A stretch of DNA of 41,681 nucleotides, taken from positions 1 to 41,681 of the forward strand of contig DAHH01000008.1 in assembly GCA_002498385.1 (NCBI GenBank), written 5' to 3'. The notes under the pieces are model-generated. The model saw nothing but the letters and a program-made list of their open reading frames with translations. It was not told where the DNA came from and did no database searches. This document shows positions 17,080-24,496 of the stretch, in pieces. Numbering within the stretch: position 1 is the first letter of the stretch; every line of letters begins with the position of its first letter. The DNA is from Methanobacterium sp. UBA410 (lineage in GTDB: Archaea > Methanobacteriota > Methanobacteria > Methanobacteriales > Methanobacteriaceae). Both the position numbers and the translations under genes were made by a program.

Positions 17080-17633
17080 ACCTTTTTATAGGGCCTCCAT
17101 CCTTCTTTTCATCGAAGTTCACAAGGAAAACTAATTCTTTTTTTATCAAAGGGCCCTTTATTGAAGAAAATCTATTGAAGAAATCATTGGATCTTTAAAA
17201 CTAATCTTTTAAAGATCCTTAAAAATCATCTTGATCCTTTAAATTCTGCTTTTTATATCTTAAATTTCATTTTTAATTTCATTTTTAAATGGGCTTTTAT
17301 TTTTTTTTTAAATCCTGTATTTTTAAACCCATTTTTTTTAACTTCATTACGATTAAATAAAAGTATTGAAACTCAACAGTAGAATGTTGTATCAAAACAG
17401 GATGTATATCAATTTTTTAAACCTTAGAATTAAATTAAAACCTAAAAAATCAAAGCAAAACCTAAAAAAATAAGTATAATACTTCTAAAACATTGAAAAA
17501 TATTAAAAAAAACTTTTTTTGTGTTTTTTAGTAAAGGTTTAGCCCATAAAAACTGTTTACACTATAATAATTCATTAAAAGTGGATACCCGTGTAAGAAT
17601 TGTATCAAAGCCAATGAAATCGATGCTTGTCAT
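17080..17633. other. AT-rich intergenic region, no gene seen
   Basis: A 554-bp gap separates the ends of rqcH (plus) and oapC (minus), which converge. It is dominated by A and T runs, including T-rich terminator-like stretches at 17079-17090, 17280-17340 and A/T runs at 17500-17530. Short open frames here have no ribosome binding site or family resemblance. No RNA gene is recognised. Confidence 0.5.
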
Positions 17634-17942
17634 TTATCCCTTGGATTTGTCCTTATCTTTCATCTGTTTTTTAAGGAGGAAGTTGAGGTCTATTACGTAC
17701 TTTCCTTCCTCGTCTGAGACTATTATTGAATCATCTTTCATGAGGGAAGGGAGGTTGAGCTCGTAGATCCCATTTTCCTTGACCATTATGGTTTCTACTG
17801 AATCTCCCTTCATTTCATGTATCTCCTTGACCTTACCCTCTTTGTGGTACTCAAAAAACTTACTTCCGCACTCCGGGCATCCCTTGAGAAGGATGTCCTT
17901 GTCGTCTTCAAATTCCCGTCCGCATCTAATGCAGCGATGCAC
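17634..17942 (-). CDS. oapC: OapC/ArvC-like zinc-ribbon protein
   Basis: This is a 102-residue protein with an N-terminal zinc ribbon: C4 and C7 (MHRCIRCGREF) and C22 and C25 (GCPECGSKFF). An acidic beta-rich C-terminal part ends in a lysine/aspartate tail. The chosen start is GTG at 17942, because GGTGA lies five bases upstream and the family begins M-H-x-C. Upstream in-frame GTG and TTG codons exist but lack a site. It overlaps the end of oapB by 17 bp and is the last gene of the GTPase-OapB-OapC operon. The name comes from genes beside a haloarchaeal replication origin; molecular function is unknown. Confidence 0.8.
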   Translation of the reverse strand: MHRCIRCGREFEDDKDILLKGCPECGSKFFEYHKEGKVKEIHEMKGDSVETIMVKENGIYELNLPSLMKDDSIIVSDEEGKYVIDLNFLLKKQMKDKDKSKG

Positions 17943-18309
17943 CTGAATCACCAAGGTTAGCTATCATCGATAGGAAGTTGGATTTTTTCTTAACGGCCTG
18001 CATAACGTTTGCAGGTCCTATTATGGTTATTCCTATTGTCCTGCGCTTTGAAAGGCCGAAAAATGATTTTTCATCCTTTTCAAGGGTGTGTATGTCGATT
18101 CCAACGAAGTTCTCAACGTCTATTTCTCTCATGGTGGTTTCTATAAGCTCTGCCTCTTCCTCAGGGGTTAATCCTCCTTCAATAACAACAAGATCCCCCT
18201 CTTTAACCTTTCTCACTATCATGGATATTTTTTCCATGCTGGTGCTGGCTTTTATGGCATCTGAGGAGAGGAAGTCCATCTTAAGGGCGTTTGTCTTAAC
18301 ATCTTCCAT
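17926..18309 (-). CDS. oapB: OapB/ArvB family protein (DUF2073)
   Basis: This is a 127-residue alpha/beta protein of the archaeal DUF2073 family. Recognisable segments are VIEGGLTPEEEAELIETTMREID, NFVGIDIHTLE and the C-terminal RRTIGITIIGPANVMQAVKKKSNFLSMIAN. GGTGATCAA directly before ATG 18309 fixes the start. It lies 9 bp after the Era-like GTPase gene and overlaps the zinc-ribbon gene, an arrangement conserved widely in euryarchaea. This suggests the three products act together, possibly as a GTPase module. No catalytic residues are evident. Confidence 0.82.
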   Translation of the reverse strand: MEDVKTNALKMDFLSSDAIKASTSMEKISMIVRKVKEGDLVVIEGGLTPEEEAELIETTMREIDVENFVGIDIHTLEKDEKSFFGLSKRRTIGITIIGPANVMQAVKKKSNFLSMIANLGDSGASLH

Positions 18310-18318
18310 TTGATCACC

Positions 18319-18960
18319 TTAATTAAACCTCTGAACCATTGCTTTGTAAAGATCCTCCATGTTCTCACCGTGCAGTGCAGATATGGGCACCACTGTGTGC
18401 TGCGGGAAAACAGAGAAAATTCTCTGTGCAGAAGCTTCTGGAAGGTCTATTTTGTTTGCAACCACCACAAAGGGTATCTTACGGGCCTCAAGGTTTCCCA
18501 TGATGGTTATGTTGGCCTGGGTCAGGGGATCCTTGGTGGCATCTATAACCAGGAGAACCCCAGTAACATCATCCAACCATTTTATGGCCTCTATTATTCC
18601 TTTTGTTGCCTCTTTTGCCCTTTTTTTTGCCTCTGCCTCCGACAGTCCGAACTCAAGGAAGTTCTTGTAGTCTATCTTGGTTGCTATTCCCGGCGTGTCT
18701 ATGATGTCAAAGTCCAGTTCCACACCATCGTTGGCTATTGTAACGTGCTCCTGTTTGTAAACCCTCCTTGTTTCATGGGGAACCTCTGAAACCAGGCCTA
18801 TGGGTTTTCCTATCCAGTCGTTTGTCATTCTGTTGGCCAGGGTGGTTTTTCCAGAGTTTGGATGTCCATAAAATCCTATTTTCAGTTTTTTGTCCTTTCC
18901 AAGGAGCTTCTTAAAAATATCCCTAAATACGTTGTTTCTGAAAAATTTTCGCATACGCAT
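18319..18960 (-). CDS. oapA: Era-like small GTPase (OapA-like)
   Basis: This 213-residue P-loop GTPase belongs to the Era/YihA-like group. Walker A is GHPNSGKT (32-39), the G3 motif is DTPG (88-91), and the G4 motif is NKID (169-172). A G5-like PISALHGEN lies near the C-terminus (about 195). A basic, aromatic N-terminus (MRMRKFFRNNVFRDIFKKLL) could be an amphipathic membrane or RNA-binding helix. The upstream hydrolase ends 6 bp before its start region, and oapB follows after 9 bp. The start at 18960 has GAGGG nine bases upstream; 18954 is an alternative. It lacks the KH domain of bacterial Era. Confidence 0.85.
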   Translation of the reverse strand: MRMRKFFRNNVFRDIFKKLLGKDKKLKIGFYGHPNSGKTTLANRMTNDWIGKPIGLVSEVPHETRRVYKQEHVTIANDGVELDFDIIDTPGIATKIDYKNFLEFGLSEAEAKKRAKEATKGIIEAIKWLDDVTGVLLVIDATKDPLTQANITIMGNLEARKIPFVVVANKIDLPEASAQRIFSVFPQHTVVPISALHGENMEDLYKAMVQRFN

Positions 18961-18965
18961 CACTC

Positions 18966-19667
18966 TTATCCCTCTTGGTAGCTTTGACCTGGTTGGAGAG
19001 TAACAACCTTAACATGTGGATTTGAACGTCTGACCAAATCCTCAAACTCCAAGGGGTTCTGTTCAATTTCAGGGTACGTGTTGTAGTGCATTGGAATTAT
19101 AACATCAGGGTTTATCCATTCTGCAGCTATTGCAGCTTCAAAGGGCCCCATTGTGAAACGGTCCCCTATGGGCAGCATTGCAATGTCAGGCCTGTATATG
19201 TCCCTTATCACAGTTTTCATGTCGCCAAATATTCCAGTGTCTCCTGCATGATATATCCTCCTGCCATTTTCAAGTTCTATTATGAAACCAGCTGCGCTTC
19301 CTCCTGCAGCCACCTCCTCTATGAAGTCCATGTCAGATGAGTGGGTTGAGTTGACCATGGTTATCTTAACTCCCTGGATCTTTATGCTTCCACCTATGTT
19401 CATCCCAATGGCTTCAAAGCCCTGTTTGGAGAGGTATACAGATTCTTCATGGTTGCAGACAACCACGGCTCCTGTTCTGTGGGCCAGTTCCATGGTGTCT
19501 CCGAAGTGGTCTGAATGGCCGTGTGTGACGCATATAACGTCAGGGCGCAGTTCTTCAACTGCCACGGAACATGAGGGGTTATTACTTATAAAGGGGTCTA
19601 TGAGTATCTTCAAATTTTCATCCGTCACTATCCAGAATGCAGAATGTCCAAGCCATGTTATTACCAT
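18966..19667 (-). CDS. UPF0173 metallo-beta-lactamase-fold hydrolase
   Basis: This 233-residue metal-dependent hydrolase of the UPF0173 group starts MVITWLGHSAFWI as the family usually does. The metal motif HGHSDH (H49, H51, D53, H54) is intact. Later ligands are expected in STHSSD, YHAGDTGIFGD and IPMHYNTYP. The substrate is unknown. The start at 19667 is preferred over an ATG 13 codons upstream because GGAG lies nine bases before it and the longer N-terminus is not family-like. Its ATG overlaps the last codon and stop of the upstream PLD-like gene (ATGGTAA), implying coupled translation. Confidence 0.87.
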   Translation of the reverse strand: MVITWLGHSAFWIVTDENLKILIDPFISNNPSCSVAVEELRPDVICVTHGHSDHFGDTMELAHRTGAVVVCNHEESVYLSKQGFEAIGMNIGGSIKIQGVKITMVNSTHSSDMDFIEEVAAGGSAAGFIIELENGRRIYHAGDTGIFGDMKTVIRDIYRPDIAMLPIGDRFTMGPFEAAIAAEWINPDVIIPMHYNTYPEIEQNPLEFEDLVRRSNPHVKVVTLQPGQSYQEG

Positions 19668-21286
19668 TGTTTTATCTCCAAGTTTACATCCTTTGAAATA
19701 TTCCATGCATCTTCAAACAATTTCTCTATTTCCTCAATGGATTTTGGGTCCTTGTATACAACCCCAACCTCAAAGCTTTCATATATCGGGTCTGTGGATA
19801 TTATAAGGCCGTTTTTGTTGTCAGCCACAACAGCAACCGTGTGCACACTGGGCATGGTCCTTATTCTAACGTTGTTGTCCATGAGAACTTTTATAAGCTC
19901 AACAGATGTTTCATCGTCAAGACTGGCTTCCTGTATTATCATCCGGCTTTCCGTGTCTATGAACTTCTTAAGAACGCTCACATCTATGTTCCGAATCCAT
20001 GGGTACATCATAAGCACCCGGTTTTCAGCCTTGGATATTGTTTCTGTCAGTGTGTCCTTCACCTTTCCAGAATCAAATGACCAGATTATGCTGGGCTCCT
20101 GTGATTCAAATTTGAGCTTGTCAAGTGTTCCCTTAAATGAGTCCAGCCTCTCATCTATTATGTTCTCAATTTCCTTGCTGTTTTCAGTGTAATCCTTCAT
20201 GCGCTCTAGCCTGTTTTTCACAAACTCCTCATCCTTGTCCTCATGGTGCCTGAACCTGTCCAGACCCATATGTTTTTTAGGCTTAGGTTTGGTGAGCACA
20301 GACTGCATTGGAGGTCTCTTGGTTTCTTTCTCATTCACTGGCTCTACTGTTGAGTTATTCACTGGCTCTACTGTTGAATTATTCACTGGCTCTACCTTGG
20401 AACTGCTCACGGGTTTTACTGCAGAATTGTTCACTGGTTTAACTCTGGAACCTTTCACAGGTTTTATGGTTGAACCTTCAGTTTTAGATTTTTTAATGGG
20501 TTTAATCTGCTTAGCTCTTGAACTGGATTTTTTAACAGGTTTAATAAGAGGTTTTACTGGTTTTGCAGTTTCTGGGTTATCAACAGATCTTACTGGGTTT
20601 TCAGGTTCTGGGTTACCAACAGGTTTCTCAGGCTTTGCAGATTTATCATGTTTATTTGCTAGCTTTGCAGGTTTAGGATTGACTATAGGAGCCTTAGGTT
20701 TAAGTTCAGGTTTTTTAACCATGGTCTCTGGATTTTCAGATCTATTTTCTGGATCTTTAGACTCTTTTTTAGCCTTCTGAGGTTTTACAGGGTTGATAGT
20801 TGGTGCCTGCCTTTTGGGTTTTGATGCGGGTTTCACTGCATCCCTGGTTTCAGCTGTACCTGAATTCTTTCGTGTCGGTGATATTTCAGGTTTTTTCCCT
20901 GTTTTTGATCTACCCTCTGATTTTACAGGTCGAATTTCAGGTATCTTACTTTCTGTTCTATGAACATCAGCCGCCTTTTTATCTGCAGAACTTTTCCCTT
21001 TCACAATTTTAGGTGTTGGTCTAATTGGTTTACCTATTTTTTCACTTTTAATTTCTTTTTTCAGTGCTTCCCGTGGTATTTCTTTTGTTTTGGGTGCCTG
21101 TGTCCCTTTCTTTGAAAAGTCTATTCTGCTGCCGAATATCACCACTAAAATGAGTCCAAAAACAGAAGAACAGATTCCAAGAGTGAAAAATAAAAAGTCT
21201 GGCGGCGTTGAAAATCCGAAAGACATGGAATAAAATCCGCCTATAATTAACAGTCCCCCAAAAACTGTAATGAGTAGATTGATCAT
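19661..21286 (-). CDS. Membrane-anchored protein with Lys/Pro linker and PLD-like domain
   Basis: This 541-residue protein has three parts. Residues 1-52 form two hydrophobic helices (ITVFGGLLIIGGFYSMSFGF and FLFFTLGICSSVFGLILVVIF). Residues about 53-330 form a Lys/Pro-rich, low-complexity linker with six tandem octapeptides of the type NSTVEPVN. Residues about 340-541 form a soluble domain resembling the PLD-like fold also seen in TrmB-type regulators. Its HKD motif is degenerate: HTVAVVADNKNG lacks the Lys, so phospholipase activity is unlikely. GGAGGTATCAG fixes the start. It heads the operon with the UPF0173 hydrolase and OapABC-like genes. Function is unknown; a membrane-tethered binding role is a guess. 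Confidence 0.7.
   Translation of the reverse strand: MINLLITVFGGLLIIGGFYSMSFGFSTPPDFLFFTLGICSSVFGLILVVIFGSRIDFSKKGTQAPKTKEIPREALKKEIKSEKIGKPIRPTPKIVKGKSSADKKAADVHRTESKIPEIRPVKSEGRSKTGKKPEISPTRKNSGTAETRDAVKPASKPKRQAPTINPVKPQKAKKESKDPENRSENPETMVKKPELKPKAPIVNPKPAKLANKHDKSAKPEKPVGNPEPENPVRSVDNPETAKPVKPLIKPVKKSSSRAKQIKPIKKSKTEGSTIKPVKGSRVKPVNNSAVKPVSSSKVEPVNNSTVEPVNNSTVEPVNEKETKRPPMQSVLTKPKPKKHMGLDRFRHHEDKDEEFVKNRLERMKDYTENSKEIENIIDERLDSFKGTLDKLKFESQEPSIIWSFDSGKVKDTLTETISKAENRVLMMYPWIRNIDVSVLKKFIDTESRMIIQEASLDDETSVELIKVLMDNNVRIRTMPSVHTVAVVADNKNGLIISTDPIYESFEVGVVYKDPKSIEEIEKLFEDAWNISKDVNLEIKQW
20333..20476 (-). repeat. Six tandem 24-bp repeats encoding octapeptides
   Basis: Units of exactly 24 bp begin at 20333, 20357, 20381, 20405, 20429 and 20453. 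The first two differ at one base; the rest diverge progressively. In the protein they read, from the N-terminal side, GSTIKPVK, GSRVKPVN, NSAVKPVS, SSKVEPVN, NSTVEPVN and NSTVEPVN. The gradient of identity suggests recent expansion at the C-terminal end of the block. Confidence 0.9.
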
Positions 21287-21340
21287 CTGATACCTCCCAA
21301 TATTTATGTTATGGGTTCTTTGAATTTATAAAGGTTGCTC
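21287..21340 (-). promoter_or_regulatory. Promoter of the PLD-like/oap operon
   Basis: On the minus strand CTTTATAAATTC (about 21322-21333) is a TATA-like element about 40 bp before the start codon at 21286. It includes the stop codon TAA of the preceding glycosyltransferase gene. GGGAGGTATC (21290-21299) is the ribosome binding site. Confidence 0.5.
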
Positions 21341-22486
21341 CCAATCCTCTGCATATTTCAATATTAACTTCACTGCATCTTCTGTTCCACTGTACTTTGA
21401 AAACGCTTCCCTGACGACTTCTGCCCTTTGCTTCATTTCTTCATCATCAAAGATTCGATTTATGTCCCCTGCAATTTTACGGGGATCGAGTTTTTTTATG
21501 TTTTCAACTATGGATATTCCATAGTTTTTAACGTGCAGTGCATTTTTAAGCTGTTCTGGATGATTCTCTATTGGAACAATTATGTTCGGAATTCCCATGG
21601 CTGTTACCTCCATGGCAGTTGTGTGGCCGGCAAGTGTTACCACAACATCAGAAACTGCCATCCATTCCATCATGTTCTTTAAAAACTTCTTCTTCACTAT
21701 CTTCCCAGAGTCTGGTATGAAGTCTGCATCTATCTGTGGACCTGTCACCATGATTATCCTGTCGCAGTCTATCATGTCAGAGGCACGGCACACTATCTCA
21801 AGAAGTCCCTTGCCAAAGTCGCTCCCACCAACAGTTACAAGAACCACCCGCTCTTCAGGCTTAAATCCCAGCTTCTTCCGAAGTTCAAGTTTACATGGCA
21901 AATCCTCAGGATGTTTTTTAAGGAATGGGCCAACGTATTTGATCAACCCATTTAAACGTGCAGGTACCTCAATGGACCTCTCAACATCAGGCACCAATAT
22001 GGCCTTGCAGAGGTTGGAAACATCCTTGATGAACCTTCCTATCCCGTTTTCAAGGTACTCAACTGTCCTGTCATCAGGGTTCATGTCTGAAAAGTTGAAG
22101 GTCAACTCGTTCGTCACAAGGATGCAGGGTATCCCAAGGACCTTGGCTGTTATTGGAACTGAAAAATGAGAGTCTGCAACTATGATATCCGGTTTGAACT
22201 TCCTTATAACACGAGACTCATGAAACATGCTTTTAAGGAAGACCAGAGGCGTGTCAATGGATTTTTTCATGGTGTATCTTATGTCAAATTCACCTCCATC
22301 ACCGTAGAACTTGAGTTCCGGCAGTTTCACAGCCCTGTAATTTTTGTACTCTTTAAGCATCTTGTAACCGGAACCGTAGCTTGCAAAGAGAACGTCCACT
22401 CCCTCTTCCTGAAGTTTCCCTGCAAGGGCTATGCACCTTGAAACATGTCCCATTCCTATCCCACAGGGGATAATAAGCACTTTCAT
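21326..22486 (-). CDS. MJ1255-like glycosyltransferase (GT28-like fold)
   Basis: This 386-residue GT-B glycosyltransferase is of the archaeal MJ1255/VC2487 type, related to MurG and UDP-glucuronosyltransferases. The N-terminal motif IIPCGIGMGHVSRCIALAGKL is the glycine-rich acceptor-binding loop. The C-terminal donor domain contains LVTVGGSDFGKGL and the nucleotide-sugar motif GIPNIIVPIENHPEQLKNA. The exact donor and acceptor are unknown. It acts at the cytoplasmic face, probably on a lipid or cell-surface precursor. GGAG eight bases upstream fits the start at 22486. A TATA-like TTTATAAAG lies near 22510-22520. It precedes the PLD-like gene on the same strand, but that gene has its own promoter. 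Confidence 0.86.
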   Translation of the reverse strand: MKVLIIPCGIGMGHVSRCIALAGKLQEEGVDVLFASYGSGYKMLKEYKNYRAVKLPELKFYGDGGEFDIRYTMKKSIDTPLVFLKSMFHESRVIRKFKPDIIVADSHFSVPITAKVLGIPCILVTNELTFNFSDMNPDDRTVEYLENGIGRFIKDVSNLCKAILVPDVERSIEVPARLNGLIKYVGPFLKKHPEDLPCKLELRKKLGFKPEERVVLVTVGGSDFGKGLLEIVCRASDMIDCDRIIMVTGPQIDADFIPDSGKIVKKKFLKNMMEWMAVSDVVVTLAGHTTAMEVTAMGIPNIIVPIENHPEQLKNALHVKNYGISIVENIKKLDPRKIAGDINRIFDDEEMKQRAEVVREAFSKYSGTEDAVKLILKYAEDWEQPL

Positions 22487-22780
22487 AACTTGAACTCCAT
22501 AAATAAAGGTTCTTTATAAACTGGATCCCAACTCCAACCATGATCCCAAACTTTGATCCAAAGATCAGACTAACCTGGATCATGATATAATAAAAATTCA
22601 GAGCAATATTAAAAACATTCTTGCTTTTAACTACTATATAAACCTATCATTTGCTGGGAGTGCTTATTTTAAATGAAATCCAAAGTTTTTTTTAGAAAAG
22701 GTTATATTAAAGCTTGTTGAAAAATGGTAATAACATGAACTGGGATTGGAATTATCCTAAAATTTAGAGGGGTTTGCATC
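22487..22780 (+). promoter_or_regulatory. Upstream region of pilin-like gene 1, with a 10-codon ORF
   Basis: Two plus-strand TATA-like elements are visible: TATATAAACC (22635-22644) and GTTATATTAAAG (22701-22712). A tiny open frame, MNWDWNYPKI, runs 22735-22767. Its TAG stop abuts the AGAGGGG ribosome binding site (22766-22772) of the pilin-like gene at 22781. The minus-strand TATA for the glycosyltransferase also lies here (22510-22520). Nothing else is recognised. Confidence 0.4.
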
Positions 22781-22957
22781 ATGAACTTTTTACTGGATGA
22801 AATGGGACAGGGGGCAGCAGAATATATTCTACTTTTTGGAGGGGTGATTATCATAGCCATATTATCGCTTTTGATCTACAAACAGTACTTCCCTGGAAAT
22901 AAGGATCTTAACACTGGAAATGATATGGATCGCGTGAGGAAATGTACTCAAAGTTGA
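22781..22957 (+). CDS. Pilin-like protein with class III signal peptide (1)
   Basis: This is a 58-residue protein too short for usual gene-size limits. It reads MNFLLDEMGQGAAEYILLFG followed by a hydrophobic helix (to about residue 33) and a short charged tail. The segment G-Q-G-A-A-E-Y-I-L-L is a class III signal peptide, cleaved before the Gln by an EppA-type prepilin peptidase in methanogens. The mature product would assemble through its helix into a thin pilus or stay as a membrane peptide. GAGGGG eight bases upstream supports the start. It is a close paralogue of the gene at 24033 with identical length, and ends with RKCTQS, having a Cys the paralogue lacks. Confidence 0.82.
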   Translation: MNFLLDEMGQGAAEYILLFGGVIIIAILSLLIYKQYFPGNKDLNTGNDMDRVRKCTQS

Positions 22958-23224
22958 ACTTAACCTGTCAACTTAAAAAAACAGATTTTTTTAGGGATTT
23001 CTATTTTTTTGTAAAGACAAGTTATAGGGGAAAAATATTATTTCTTGTGAATTTCTTGGAAATCCCCCTTTTTTATGAAGAGATTCCATTTTTTTTGTGA
23101 TATTGCATTTATAATTAGATTATTCTTTTGTGAGATAATCTTTTGTGAAATAGCTTTCCCTTAAACATTTTTATTCAAAATGATTCTTTATTCAGCTTAA
23201 GAATACCTGCAAAAAATGCCAATT
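22958..23224. terminator. T-rich convergent terminator region
   Basis: The pilin-like gene (plus) and the 185-residue gene (minus) converge on this gap. Runs of T at 22984-22991, 23003-23012 and 23088-23098 are typical archaeal poly-T terminators on the plus strand. No further gene is seen. Confidence 0.45.
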
Positions 23225-23782
23225 TCACATGTTGGACTGTACGTAAACTAAAATATTTTTAAACGTTTTATCTGACCCTTTTTCATTGCTCAAAGACCAT
23301 GCAAGCTTTTTCAGGAGCATCCTCTTTTGATCCTCTTTCTGAGAGTCCATGTAGTAGATCATCCTGTTGAAGAGATCCTCCAGGCCCTTCAGGTTTACTG
23401 AATCATCCTTAACTTTGTTAACCCTCATTTTAAAGATGTTCTTCAGTTTGAGGGAAGCATCGTTCACCTCTGCAACATCACTGCTTTCAAGCTGTTTTAT
23501 AAGTGCATTTATCTCAATGAAGTCCAGTTTAACCCTTCCAAAGATAAGCCCCTCGGTTTTTATGGACTGGATCCTTTTAACCCCATTGTAAACATTGAAG
23601 TCATAGCCTGTTATGTATATCTTACCGTCCTTTAAGAGGGCCATTAATGATTCATTGAGCGTTTTATCAGATGTTAAAACCTGAGATTCACTTCTAATTT
23701 CATTAAAAATCTCTTTTTTGGATAGTTCCTTCCCATCAAGTAATTCAAGTATCAATCCCTTAAAATTATAATTCTTTGGCAT
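23225..23782 (-). CDS. Unknown protein with winged-helix-like N-terminus
   Basis: This 185-residue protein has no family I can name. The first 60 residues (MPKNYNFKGLILELLDGKELSKKEIFNEIRS, then LNESLMALLKDGKIYITGYDF) have the pattern of a winged helix: helix, helix-turn-helix, then a beta wing. The rest is alpha-helical and charged (ALIKQLESSDVAEVNDASLKLKNIF), possibly for dimer formation. The start at 23782 is chosen because a TATA-like TTTATAT (23832-23838) would place the transcript start near 23810, downstream of the longer frame's ATG at 23824. GGTG lies 11 bases before 23782. It sits between two pilin-like genes on the opposite strand and could regulate them. Confidence 0.6.
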   Translation of the reverse strand: MPKNYNFKGLILELLDGKELSKKEIFNEIRSESQVLTSDKTLNESLMALLKDGKIYITGYDFNVYNGVKRIQSIKTEGLIFGRVKLDFIEINALIKQLESSDVAEVNDASLKLKNIFKMRVNKVKDDSVNLKGLEDLFNRMIYYMDSQKEDQKRMLLKKLAWSLSNEKGSDKTFKNILVYVQSNM

Positions 23783-24032
23783 GTCCCACACTACACCTTT
23801 TTTTGTATGTGATAGTATGCACATAACAGTATATAAAAACTATATTATGTGATAAAAAAGTTGCATTTTGCAGACTGTGAAATAAAAGGAAACTACAAAC
23901 TGAAGGTGGAGGTGGTGGAGAGCTGAAGCAGATTCTGTTGTGATATCCGGACTAAAACATAAAATTATAAATAGAAGTGGTAGTATAAGAAGAAATGTTG
24001 ATAAAAAATAAGGTAATGGAGGTAAAAAAAAC
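23783..24032. promoter_or_regulatory. Divergent promoters, unknown gene/pilin-like gene 2
   Basis: Minus strand: TATA-like TTTATATAC (about 23831-23839) for the gene at 23782. Plus strand: AATTATAAATAG (23963-23974) about 60 bp before ATG 24033. GGAGGT (24018-24023) is a strong ribosome binding site for the pilin-like gene. Confidence 0.5.
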
Positions 24033-24209
24033 ATGAATTTTCTAAAAGATGAAGGTGGACAAGGAGCAGCAGAGTACATTTTACTATTTGGTGGAGTAAT
24101 CGTTATAGCAATAATCGCTCTGTCAATATACAAAAACTACATGAACAAATCTAACAATGATTTAAGCGCTGGCGGCGACATCAACAAGGTAAGAGATAAT
24201 GTACAGTAA
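24033..24209 (+). CDS. Pilin-like protein with class III signal peptide (2)
   Basis: This 58-residue paralogue of the gene at 22781 begins MNFLKDEGGQGAAEYILLFG. The class III signal peptide (cleavage expected between G9 and Q10) leads into a hydrophobic helix to about residue 33. The tail YKNYMNKSNNDLSAGG contains one N-glycosylation sequon (NKS). GGAGGT ten bases upstream and a clear TATA box make it the best-expressed-looking of the three. It precedes pilin-like gene 3 by 22 bp, probably in one transcript. Export and EppA-type processing are inferred from the motif. Confidence 0.85.
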   Translation: MNFLKDEGGQGAAEYILLFGGVIVIAIIALSIYKNYMNKSNNDLSAGGDINKVRDNVQ

Positions 24210-24231
24210 TTATTAAGAAAAACCTGAGAAA

Positions 24232-24417
24232 ATGTGGAACTACATATTAACTGATGAGAAAGCTCAGATAAGTGCTGAAATGATACTTATTCTGGGTGCT
24301 ATCATGGTTATTGTCATAGTTGTGGGAAAATTTGTCTTCGACATGTCAAATTCTACTGCAGGCAACATAAGTGATGTTACAAACAATGCAAGAGATACAA
24401 GCATCGGCAAAATGTAG
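24232..24417 (+). CDS. Pilin-like protein with class III signal peptide (3)
   Basis: This 61-residue protein carries the motif EKAQISAEMILILGA, matching the class III signature Q-x-S-x-E-x-x-x-L more closely than its two neighbours. Cleavage is expected before Q12. A hydrophobic helix (about 18-36) follows. The tail contains two N-glycosylation sequons, NST and NIS, in FDMSNSTAGNISD. It lies 22 bp after pilin-like gene 2 and converges on the oligosaccharyltransferase gene, about 80 bp away. It may be a minor subunit of the same filament. Confidence 0.83.
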   Translation: MWNYILTDEKAQISAEMILILGAIMVIVIVVGKFVFDMSNSTAGNISDVTNNARDTSIGKM

Positions 24418-24496
24418 AGTTCCATATTTTTCTTACTTTTTAGGACTAAAAATAGAAATTTAGTGGGTCATAAACTTCTTTTTAAAACATGACTTA

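Noticed and set aside
17521..17766. An 81-codon plus-strand frame downstream of rqcH
   Set aside because: No ribosome binding site, very AT-rich first half, and the second half is antisense to the zinc-ribbon gene.
20199..20780. A 193-codon plus-strand open frame rich in Phe, Thr and Gly repeats
   Set aside because: It is the antisense shadow of the Lys/Pro repeat linker of the PLD-like gene; its periodicity is that of the 24-bp repeats and it has no ribosome site.
23840..24133. A 97-codon minus-strand frame across pilin-like gene 2
   Set aside because: It runs antisense to a gene with a strong ribosome site and a class III signal peptide; no family match is apparent.
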